A stretch of DNA of 64,000 nucleotides from Batrachochytrium dendrobatidis JAM81 (Eukaryota; Chytridiomycota; Chytridiomycetes; Rhizophydiales). The translations under genes and the position numbers were made by a program. Positions within the stretch are counted from its first letter, which is position 1. Each line of letters opens with the position of its first letter. The notes under the pieces are model-generated. The model was not told the origin of the DNA. It saw only the letters and a program-made list of their open reading frames with translations, and did no database searches. Below, piece by piece: positions 42,835-52,439 of the stretch. The stretch is taken from the NCBI RefSeq assembly GCF_000203795.2, contig NW_006281113.1, forward strand, positions 566,621 through 630,620. The letters are read 5' to 3'.

Positions 42835-44016
42835 TGTTGGTGTTGAATATACTGATTCTAGTCGTGCAGTAATTACCAGTACCAAATCCACATTCACATC
42901 TACTAATACAAATTGTAAGAATGAATGATTTATTAAACATGCACTGTTTAGCAAGTGATTTTCAACAGTTTTTTCAATCAATTGTAGTTTAATGACTGCA
43001 TGTATTTAATCTATTAGCGGCTTGTCGACTCCATCTCTTGAATCAAGGCATCCGCTTTGGTACCCATTGTATTGTGAAGTTTGAACCAGTCAACAAGTAT
43101 AGGCTTGAGTTTAATCAAATGATAGTGGTCGGTGGCCAGATACACATGTATCAGTTTTGTAATGTCATCCAGTATACTTTTAACGAATTTTTGATGATTG
43201 CCCATTATATTTTTGATCAATTTGAGCGATCCGAGCTTTGAACCATTTTTGAGTACTCTGGCAGCATGCTGTATATTGTCCTCTTCACTCTCAAAAACAC
43301 TAACAAGGTTTTGAGCAGACAGTTTGAAATCCTTGATCAGTTTTAATGTTGGAGCGCTAGTGGATCGAACATCCAACTGATCGAAATGCAGCGCTACTTG
43401 TTTAATCCACAAAAGATATTTGCTAGAAAGCAACTTGGCCAGTGCATGATAATCATCAATTTTTTGTTCCAGAGATCTTGAAGCATCTGATGTCGTTGCT
43501 TTAGGCCATATCATTGACCAAAGTCCGCCAATCAGTCCAGGTTGAGTGGAAGTACCAGGAGTTCCAGACTGCTCATCCAGGTTTGGTGAATCAGGCATAT
43601 ATTCGAGCAACACATGAACAAGCGCATCCCGTCCCCAATAGTCGCTTTTGTCATAAGTATGACCACCATCAGTAATATAGTATTGTTGTATAAGATTGGG
43701 GTCGTATTTTGTGTCATCAATCATAAGCTTGCCCATATGTTTCATTTCTGAATCTGCCAGATTCATCAATCCATTGATAAACGCTTGTCTATTGTGGGTG
43801 TTTTCATCTTCGGGAATGCTAACCGTTATATCTGGACCAGGTGGAGCGGCATAGACACTGCTGGACAAGGCAAAAAACGTAGCAAGAATAGAAAAGTTGA
43901 GATACCTCATTTGATCAAGTATGCGGAGCCAGTTATGAGTATAACTGTTGGGAAAGTATGCGGGGTTTTATAGTCGATAGGACATCGAGGTTGGTAGTGT
44001 AATACCAAAAAAAGAG
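42830..44016 (-). repeat. Inverted duplication, copy 2
   Basis: Reverse-complement copy of 23812-24992 with only a few differences. It includes the 298-residue gene and its TATA box. The left edge abuts the solo LTR with a shared TGCCA; the right edge is at GTAATACCAAAAAAA. Confidence 0.85.
43014..43910 (-). CDS. Secreted protein of unknown function, 298 residues (copy 2)
   Basis: Same protein as at 23912-24808 with one residue difference seen (Gly 26 in APPGPDIT). It has an intact frame, the same signal peptide, and the same TATA box 62 bp upstream (43966-43972), so both copies are probably expressed. No domain was recognised. It lies between a solo LTR and the 4.75-kb inverted repeat arm. 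Confidence 0.8.
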   Translation of the reverse strand: MRYLNFSILATFFALSSSVYAAPPGPDITVSIPEDENTHNRQAFINGLMNLADSEMKHMGKLMIDDTKYDPNLIQQYYITDGGHTYDKSDYWGRDALVHVLLEYMPDSPNLDEQSGTPGTSTQPGLIGGLWSMIWPKATTSDASRSLEQKIDDYHALAKLLSSKYLLWIKQVALHFDQLDVRSTSAPTLKLIKDFKLSAQNLVSVFESEEDNIQHAARVLKNGSKLGSLKLIKNIMGNHQKFVKSILDDITKLIHVYLATDHYHLIKLKPILVDWFKLHNTMGTKADALIQEMESTSR

Positions 44017-44408
44017 CTTTGTGCAAGTTGTACCATACTGTGGAATCATGTGTTGGACACTAATAGTGTATGTCCTTGTATGGGACTTAGTGCCGGGATG
44101 TGCAATTTGTTGACTTGCACTGTGTATGTGGGCCTGTGCGTGTGACGCGTGTGTTTGGGCTGTGATCACCAATTGTGATATCACTCGCCTCGGGTGGAAG
44201 ATTTATGGTAATCAGAGACTCACAGAAATGATACCCAGGCAAAAACATGCATACTTTAATCTCTGTTCTTCCACTTTTCTCTCTCACCTTATAAATAAAT
44301 ATCTTTCCATTTCTCCAATAAATAACGCGATTACTTTATTACTATCAGTTGATTAGTTAATTGATTCATTCCATCACATCTTCAATCAACTGCAACACAC
44401 TTGCCAAT

Positions 44409-45240
44409 AATGACAACCATCAATATGCCATCATATGTTCACAATCCTCAAATTCAAAAGTCAATTTGAAACCCCATTTTTAAGCATCTACAAGTCTGCA
44501 ATATCAGATTTGTGGTTGGTACATAATAGGCTGCCAATAAAAGTCGACAAATTGAGCAACTGCAATGTGCCTTGCTGTATGATAGTAACACATCAGAAAT
44601 TATCAATGCTTTCAAAATCAAAAGTCGGCAAATGATGTCACTGCTGGCTTGTAGCCTCTGTTTACAAACCTACAATCAACATATTCACTGGATTCGTATA
44701 ATGGTAAATGATGAACCACAAACCGCTGATGATATTATTATGGACAATGCTCATATTATTGGAAATCAAACGATTGGTGCAGTTTCAGATGCTGTTTCAT
44801 CACACAGAAAGTCTTGCTACAGAGTCTGAATCCAATAGCAGTGAATCTGCAGTTTGACCAACACAGTCAATAATTATCGTTTGAAACTCGAATCAAGTGA
44901 TGATGTTGCTGTTTCAGATACACTCAATGTCATCAATGCAGTAACATTGTAACCAATTCAAATCATTGATCATGAACCAATTTACCGTGTCTTGATAAAA
45001 ACACTGATAAACCATCATTCATACATGAGTTTGTCAAAAGTATGAACTGATTGCTGAACAGATGTTTAAAGTGGAGCTCAAAACAGTGCAACTCAATGTG
45101 CAGCTTTCCCACAACTTTCCCGCTACAAAAAATACAGCCTTGGAACTCAAAGTGTACATCAACAATACTTGTGTGTATTGACCATCAATGATGTTGTTGG
45201 TGTAGCATACACAATGTGCATTGCATAAACGCTTGTTTGT
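44409..45240 (+). pseudogene. Decayed reading frame in the left arm
   Basis: One frame reads from an ATG (MTTINMPSYVHNPQIQKSI) 120 bp after a TATA-like TTATAAATAAAT (about 44290). It runs on for about 830 bp with protein-like stretches (LLYDSNTSEIINAFKIKSRQMMSLLACS.., IHWIRIMVNDEPQTADDIIMDNAHIIGNQTIGAVSD.., LESSDDVAVSDTLNVINAVTL..) broken by roughly 12 in-frame stops. Many of the stops could derive from CAA, CAG or CGA by C-to-T change. The mirror copy in the right arm (about 63820-62990, minus strand) is decayed in the same places. No family was recognised. Confidence 0.4.
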
Positions 45241-45388
45241 TTGCTGGAGCTATTTCAAGCAAGCAAAAATACTAAAAGGTTCAGTTTGATGAATTTCTGG
45301 TGTATATTTACAATGAATTCAAACTCGAGAGATTGTCGTACTTTGCATACAAGACATACTACAATCTATTACAACAATATCATGTATT

Positions 45389-46520
45389 TCAATATGCACC
45401 CATTCGATTTACAACAGTGGCATAAACATCATCACATTTGAACAATGGTTCAGTCGTACAAAGTCCAATAACAGCCATGAATTGTATCAGACATGAACAT
45501 ACTGGTGCAAAATTCACATCAAATAACACACCGCAACAAACATGTTTCTGGTAGATGGTGGAATTGATGTCATTGATTTTCAAGTACACGATATTGGTGT
45601 TGAATGATTCAATAAACTATACTCGTCGACTTTGTGTACTTTTTTTCAGTTGCATCGTTTCTGATTCCGAGTTTGAAGCATAATAGTTGCGACAGCGCTG
45701 TTGTCCAATTTGCTTGTTTTGTGAATAGTAATCATGATACCACTTGTTTGACGCTTCTTGTTGTTGAACTGGATATGTATGTCAAATTTGGATGCCAAAT
45801 TTTGATGCATTGCAAGTAATTGTTGTAGTTTTTGATCGAGTCAATGAATGGCATTTATAGTTGCTCTAGAAAACAAGTTGTTTGAAATGTCCTGTCATAT
45901 GTCATATGTTTTGTTGTTTTCAGGTTCACTAATTGTTGATAATGCATGCAATTGATTTCTGTTTTGACACTGCTTATTTGTCATTGTTGGATATGGGTTT
46001 CTAGATTCAGTAACAAACGTTTCAGCAATTTGGATGTGTTCAAATTCATAATACTTGCAAGTCTGAATTATTTGATCATCATCTGAAATTGGATACGAGT
46101 AATCATTTCCACTAACCACAGTATACATAGTATACACAGCATTACTGTATATTGACTTGTATTTTACTCAAAGGTTTGTCCATTCAGTATTCCAACACAA
46201 TTCCCAACATTGATTGAATGGTTTGCAGTGTTTGTTTTAATTGAACCACTTGATGGATCACTTTCATATCTTGATTCAGCAATATCACCAACTGCACAAT
46301 GATGGATGTGATTGTAGTCAAACACAATATCTTGCAAGACATTAACGTATTGGTTAGTTTTAGTATATTCTTGATAAAAGGCAATGATGTTTTGTAATGG
46401 GGTGTTGAATCCTTCAATCAAACATTGTCTGTTGTGATTTCCAACATTGACAGTGACATGACAAACACATTTTGCTTGTGACAGACTTTGAACAAGTGTA
46501 TTGCTCCGTTTGTTGTACAA
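45389..46520 (-). pseudogene. Decayed reading frames next to secreted gene, left arm
   Basis: On the minus strand a 118-residue open stretch (46520-46164, MYNKRSNTLVQSLSQAK.. to ..VGILNGQTFE) is followed by a 77-80-residue stretch (46137-45895) and another at 45589-45389. The mirror copies at 61711-62067, 62094-62327 and 62633-62833 differ by only a few residues. Stretches such as VCHVTVNVGNHN and HSINVGNCVGILNGQTFE look like real protein, but no start context, splice pattern or known domain joins them. It may be a remnant of a larger gene. Confidence 0.35.
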
Positions 46521-46798
46521 TGCACGACATGATCAGTTGGTGGTATCATGCAATCATGCAACTGACAAGTGATTGCAAGTATGACTGATAGTTACAATCA
46601 ACACTGGTTGTTATCATGTCATTGATGTATATGTAACAAGCCGTGTCAATGTATCAATCAACAATCCAGTAATTGTTGATGTAATACTCAACACAATACA
46701 CAATCAATGATATGGTTGTTGACCATTCACGATACTCGACAAATACCAACACATCAGAAAGTTTAAATTTATTCGAAATCAAATTGATCGACACATCA

Positions 46799-48289
46799 TC
46801 AATCTGGATCTGATTCTGGTTCTTCAAATTTCAAACCATATTTTTTCATAAAAAACTTCAATTTTTGTCTTAAATTGTATACTTTCACGCCTGCTTTTTT
46901 ATACTCTTGTTTCAATTGGGTTTCAACTTTTAAGCTGTGCATTGATTCATAAATCACTTTTCCCCCTTTTAACGCTGAATGTTGTTCCAATCTAACGGCT
47001 TTATATTTATAATAGGCTTGGCGTTTTTCTTTTGCTATTTTTCTGAATATTTTAACCCTTTGTTTTATACCATCAAATGTTTTCTGATCCTGTTTGCTTA
47101 ATACAGTCACTTGATCTGTAACAGTATTTCCTGACCCGTCTTTTTCGATTGGTTGTTTCTGACCTTGTTTGAGAGCATTTGGGCCGGCTCGATTAATTGG
47201 CCGTTTCCGACTTCGTTTGGGAGTACTTGGACCGACTCGACTGATTGGGTATTTAATGGGAATATTTGGATTAATTACAACAAATAATAGTTTCCAATAT
47301 TTTCCGGAAGTGTTTGAACTGTGTTCATTAGTTGAGCCAGGCGCTTGACTGGAAGTGCTTTGACTGGTTTTAACGATTGGCCGTTTCCGACCTCGTTTGA
47401 AAGTGCTTGGACCATTTACATCTATTGGGTGTTGCTGGGTTTGGTCTGAAATATCTAAACTAAGCTCATTAACTGGTTGTTGCTGGGTTTGATTGGAAAT
47501 ATCTGGGTTAGGCTCATTAGTTGGGCCAGAAACTTGGCTGGAAGTGCTTGAATCAGCTATATCAAATAGGTCTTGCCAGTATTCGTTGATAATGCTTGAA
47601 TCAATTGTATCCATTGAATGCTGTTGGTCTTGACTGGAAGTACTTGGATCAGCTATATCAAACAGTTCTTGCCAGTTTTCAAAAGTGTCTAAATCAACTT
47701 CATCTATTAAACGTTGCCAGTATTTGTCGGGAATTCCTGGATCGGGTTCATCAGTTGGTTGTTGCCAGTATTCTTTAGAGTTTTTTGAATTGATTGCATC
47801 AATCAAGCCTTTCCAGTCTTTCGGAATGCCTGGATCGGGCTTATCGATTATATCTTGCCAATCTTGTTCGGAAATGCTTGGTCCCAGTTCATCAATTGGT
47901 TGTTTTTGAGCTCGTTTAGGAGTGTTCGGATCAACTAAATCAATTGATTGTTGCCAGCCTTTGAGAATATTTGAATTGGGTTCATCAATTGGGTCAAGTT
48001 CTTGGTTGAAAGTGCTTGGACTGGGTTGATCTACTATACTTTGCCAGTCTTGGTCTGAATCAGTCGAATCAAATAGGTATTTCCAGTTTTCATCGAGAAT
48101 GTCTGAATTAATTGCATCCACTATACTTTGCCAGTCGTCGGAAGTTCCTGTATTAGGTTCATCAGTTGGGCCAGACACTTGACTGGAAGTGACTGATGCT
48201 TTGGGTGAGCCATTGTTACCAGTCGGGATTAGTATTGCATTGGCAGTTGCTGCCGCAGTCAGCACGAATAGAATATCAACCAATTTCAT
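46799..48289 (-). CDS. Secreted W/D/Q-repeat protein (left-arm member)
   Basis: 496 residues from the ATG at 48289; an upstream in-frame ATG at 48310 would add 7 residues before the signal peptide, so the inner one is preferred because the paralogue starts there. Signal peptide MKLVDILFVLTAAATANA. About 20 short acidic repeats follow, of the type D-x-W-Q-x-(L/I)-(I/F)-D-x-x-(D/N), each ending in Pro/Ser/Thr linkers (DDWQSIVDAINSDI, KDWKGLIDAINSKN, EYWQDLFDIADSSTSSQ). Then come several basic patches (KRGRKRPI, KRSRKRPI) and a conserved C-terminal coiled coil (QKTFDGIKQRVKIFRKIAKEKRQAYYKY..LRQKLKFFMKKYGLKFEEPESDPD). Function is unknown. The paralogue on the right arm has fewer repeats and different spacing. 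Confidence 0.78.
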   Translation of the reverse strand: MKLVDILFVLTAAATANAILIPTGNNGSPKASVTSSQVSGPTDEPNTGTSDDWQSIVDAINSDILDENWKYLFDSTDSDQDWQSIVDQPSPSTFNQELDPIDEPNSNILKGWQQSIDLVDPNTPKRAQKQPIDELGPSISEQDWQDIIDKPDPGIPKDWKGLIDAINSKNSKEYWQQPTDEPDPGIPDKYWQRLIDEVDLDTFENWQELFDIADPSTSSQDQQHSMDTIDSSIINEYWQDLFDIADSSTSSQVSGPTNEPNPDISNQTQQQPVNELSLDISDQTQQHPIDVNGPSTFKRGRKRPIVKTSQSTSSQAPGSTNEHSSNTSGKYWKLLFVVINPNIPIKYPISRVGPSTPKRSRKRPINRAGPNALKQGQKQPIEKDGSGNTVTDQVTVLSKQDQKTFDGIKQRVKIFRKIAKEKRQAYYKYKAVRLEQHSALKGGKVIYESMHSLKVETQLKQEYKKAGVKVYNLRQKLKFFMKKYGLKFEEPESDPD

Positions 48290-49133
48290 CAGATTAGTCA
48301 ATGGGTTCAAACGACTAGTACAAAAACAAAATATTGAGGCTGATATTGATTATAGGACTGAACATACTCGATTGTATTTGTATTTTTGTATAGCAAACCA
48401 ACCCTAACCCTTTTAGATTAACCAACATCACAGGGTTACTTGATTGCTTGTAGTGTGCTACTCTCTAATCATAATATCATATTGATCAATTTGATGATCG
48501 TGTCGATTGAATTATGCCTTTACGACCCTTTGATCAGGTATATTGAAAAGCACACCCTTCATGAGTGTTGTGCAGCCACAAACGCTTTGTTTTACAACTA
48601 TATTCATTGTGCAATGATTGTGTTCTGCATTGCAACATACAATGGTTACTATACATTGACTGCATTGCGTGTTCGATATACAACAACCATCATATGGCAC
48701 ACAATCAGACTATAGTGTTGAATCTACACTTTGTGCACTTTTAGTAATCATACATTGTACGATTACCAAGTTTGAATCCATATTCATGTATTGTGTTTGA
48801 CTGTCAATGTTGTCAATACAACTCTGTACACACATTTATTGTGTTTATCACCATCCAACCCAATCTCACCATTTCAATCAATCTTGGTCAATGTTGATGA
48901 TTTACACGCTAATTCATTATCCAATCTTGTCTGACATTATTATTGGCTTTAATCACATTTGGTTTGTACAACTGCCATGAGTTGTACTACCATTATCATT
49001 GTGTATCTGAACACCAAATATTCCAATACATCAATAGTACCACAGTGTAAACAGTAATACAGTTGATCAGTCTTGTGGCAAGACTTTTCATTCAAGTTTG
49101 TATTTGGAAATACTCAATACTGAGCAAATGATC

Positions 49134-50279
49134 GATTATGTTGTACAAACGGGTTCATTAGCAGTGAATGAGTAATCAACCAGACTGTTTACAATGAAAT
49201 CAGACTAAATACATACAATACTACCAATCTATGCAACAAACATGTATCAACCAAAATAACAGACGTTTCTAAAACCAACCCGTGATAAAGGACGAGTTGG
49301 GCTGTCATATATATGGTTGCATATCTACCAAACAGATCCAGACCGTACCATTATGCATGATATTATCCTGTTGTGGCTCAGTTATATCCGCAACATTGTG
49401 TCTAGTACACATCCAACCCTCAACGCGCCAGAATAAAATTGAAACCACTTGCCAGTAGATTCATGGCGCTGTACTAGCGTATACGCTTGGTCTGATGGTG
49501 ACTAGTTGTATGCCAAACATGAGAGCATCTGGAAGTCAGCCCTAGATGTTGTGCACATTTGGTGAATACAAGTACAGTTGGATATCACGGATAGCAACAA
49601 TCGACATGACAGTGGACACTATTGGACATGTACACTGCAATGTGACTGTCAGCAACCATCACCATCAGTGTGTATCATGTGTTTAAAAGTACTCGCATGC
49701 ATTGGATTCAACACCACGTTTGTGATTGGGTTTGATTTGGATTGTATTGGTGGTGTTGTTTTGCATATATCAGTAGATTGTGTGTTGATTTGAATGGCAT
49801 GATCATCCATTATGGTTCATGTATCACGATGACAATCTGACCTGTTGACACGGCCAGTTTGTTGAACGACCTGCCAATCTCCAATTCAATTATAGTACAA
49901 CGTCACTCATTCGGTGTAGCGGCGACAGATTGCCGAGTCTGATGTTGATCATGTTGTGACACAATCAGCAGTGTTTGATGTATACAGTCTACACTAACCT
50001 AAAATGACTGTGCAGTCATACCAATGGAAAAGTCATAGTTTGAAATACTGAAACAACAGGTTGTTTGATGCTGTTGTGTTCTAGTGATCCAAAACATGAC
50101 CAATTGAACAATCAATCAAATATTTGGTATACAGTGACAGTATGTGATGACAACTATCCATAATCAGAGTAATGGTCTGACACTACCTGATTACTGAATA
50201 CATGACCGCAATTGAGAATATCGACGCAGTATACTACTGAAATTGATTATACACTATCAACAATGCTTGTATATTAATC
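49134..50279 (+). other. Intergenic region, no gene seen
   Basis: About 1.15 kb of AT-rich, TG/CA-rich DNA between the left repeat arm and the promoter of the pepsin-like gene. No product was recognised. Confidence 0.4.
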
Positions 50280-50350
50280 CACCCTACAGGGTGTTTCTGG
50301 GTTTTCTCACCCTGCATGGTGTTTCTGGGTTTTCTCACCCTGCATGGTGC
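50280..50350 (+). promoter_or_regulatory. Tandem 28-bp palindromic repeats upstream of the pepsin-like gene
   Basis: Two full 28-bp units (50280-50307, 50308-50335) and a partial third (50336-50349). Each starts with an inverted repeat (CACCCTACAGGGTG in unit 1; CACCCTGCATGGTG in units 2 and 3) followed by TTTCTGGGTTTTCT. They end 11 bp before the TATA box, a position fitting repeated binding sites for a dimeric regulator. Confidence 0.55.
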
Positions 50351-50360
50351 TTTGGCGTTT

Positions 50361-50368
50361 TATAAATA
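50361..50368 (+). promoter_or_regulatory. TATA box of the pepsin-like gene
   Basis: TATAAATA, 109 bp before the chosen ATG at 50470 and just after the 28-bp tandem units. Confidence 0.6.
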
Positions 50369-50469
50369 CCCATTTGGAGATTGCTGATTGTCACCCTCGG
50401 AGCTGCCGTTGTTATAAAACGGCAGTCATGTACCAGATTCAAAACACTTTCATCACACTACTCGATACA

Positions 50470-52120
50470 ATGTTGATTACTCTAGAATGCGTTCTACTTG
50501 CGTTACAAGCGGTTGCTGCAGTTCGACTTGCATTACACTCACCTTCTGGGATTGACAGTCAATCAAGCAATAGGCTGTCAAAACGATCACCCGTTGAATT
50601 GGATGGTGATATCACAAAATGCTACACAATTAAATTTAATGTCGATGGAGTCAATGTATGTATCATGTCATGCATTGTAGTTTGATATCAATTTGCACCA
50701 CGTTTAATCAATCTCACACTTGTTTAAAATAGTTGAATTTACGAGTCGATTCAGATGCCTCCAATATAATCGTACCACTTCCTAGTTCAAGCAACGATGT
50801 AGGTTTGGCTATACAAAGTACTCCAAGTGGGGAACCCGTTACTATAAAGTACAGAGGCAAAGAGTATAATGGAGTTACATCTACAGCCGCTGTGACGATT
50901 CCGGGTACTAGTATAACTGACATCAATTTACCAATACTAGCAGTTGAAAAACTATCACCATATCTAGTTGGTATTGGTGGAACACTCAAGCAAGGAGTAT
51001 TTGGGTTTGGTCATTCCTTGTTGTCAGATCGTCATTCACAAACCACTGCAATGGATGCTTTGTACACCAATGATGTCATTCCCAATAACGAGGTTGGCAT
51101 TCAACTATGTCCGTATGACATGTTGCAGGAAAGTTTCATCAATATAGGAAACACAGACATAACTGCAAAATGCGGAACAGATGGAAACAGTGTTGCATGG
51201 GTACAATCACCATCGAACGATCAATTTAGTGTCAACATCAAGAGTATGCTAGTTAATGGCAAAAAAGTGGATCTTCCCGAGGAATTTCAACAAGTTGTGG
51301 AAAATGGACGTGCTTTGTATTCATATCTACGTACATGTTCTACGTATATGTATCTTCCTAAAGTAGTTGTAAAAGCGTTGATTGATGCTATTCTTGATAG
51401 CAATGCGATTACTTTTAAAAGTATATTATTTAAAAACAAACTCGGCAAAAAAATAATTAAAAGGATACTACAAAGAAACTCTCCAATACCCAAATTCGAT
51501 TTTAATATCGATTGGGGCAAGCTGCCGACAATTACAATTGTAATGTTTTCTCAAAACCCAGTAACTGATGCCAATTGCAATTCCGTTGTAACAATCAAGT
51601 TGGGTCCCAAAGACTATATACAGAGAGTTGATTCTAAAAATTGTAAATAATTGACAATTGTATGCAATATGTGTTGTTTGATTAACCTGACTAATATACA
51701 TGTTGAATTGTAGACCTGTTTACTGTAGCAGCTGGTCCAAATGACAATGTAGTTCTTGGTACATCATTTATGACCCGACTTATATTGACATTTGATCGAG
51801 TACATAAACGCATTGGGTTTGGTCCTGGATGTGGATGTGAAGTCATGGCCGATGGATATCCTACTATTTCGGACCATTATCGAGTGCTTTGGCCATTAAC
51901 ACAGTAAGTTGTTTGATATTGATGTGTGGATGTGTTGATTGATATACTGATACTGATCATGAATTTGATGCATACTGTTAGATTGCCTGAACAACCAAGT
52001 ACTTCAAGTTCAGATGTCACATCTACTCTTAGGAGATCATTGTCGCGATTTGGTAGTACTCTCCGTGATAGTATTCGTCGTGGTACCAAGCGGCTAAAGT
52101 TTGGTTACAAGAAAATTTGA
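50470..52120 (+). CDS. Pepsin-like (A1 family) secreted protein, probably inactive
   Basis: Exons 50470-50655, 50733-51642, 51714-51903 and 51982-52120 give 474 residues. A signal-peptide-like start (MLITLECVLLALQAVAAVRLALHS) is followed by a propeptide-like stretch (SKRSPVEL). The N-lobe reads FNVDGVNLNLRVDSDASNIIVPL; the pepsin motif D-T-G-S is D-S-D-A here, so the first Asp is kept but the Gly is Asp. LKQGVFGFGHSLL matches the family's 'DGILGLG'. In the C-lobe the second motif position reads ALYSYLRTCSTYMYLP where D-S-G-T is expected, so the second Asp is lost. NVVLGTSFMTRLILTFDRVHKRIGFGPG is the usual end of the fold. A basic 46-residue tail follows. An ATG further upstream (50428) is also possible. 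Confidence 0.8.
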
Positions 52121-52439
52121 AAACTAAACAGATATATCAATAAAATCGGTTATATGTTGCATGAATGATTATCCTGATTATTTATAGTTGATATGATGTA
52201 CATCGGGACTCTTGGTGTTAATCATCAACAACTACAACTGATCAAGCAGTTGTACCTGAAAACACCCACGACACTGTCAAGAGTCACACAATGACTCTCA
52301 ATAAACTCGACTGGATACAATTCATTAGTGACAAACTGATATTATATGTACTTTTAATGTCGTGTGTCCATGTTTGATTGTGTGATATGTTCAAGCCATG
52401 CATGTGTTGGATCAGTCCAGTGGGTATCATAGTTGTTTG

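Larger units (their letters stand above)
44381..49133 (+). repeat. Long inverted repeat, left arm
   Basis: About 4.75 kb that pairs with 59376-63843 in reverse orientation. Outer edge: CTTCAATCAACTGC at 44381, mirrored at 63843. Inner edge: GAAAAGT..CATTCAAGTTTGTATTTGGAAATACTC at about 49133, mirrored at 59376. Flanks are very similar base by base, while the secreted-protein genes inside (46799-48289 and 60251-61432) are strongly diverged. The spacer between arms is about 10.2 kb. Confidence 0.85.
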
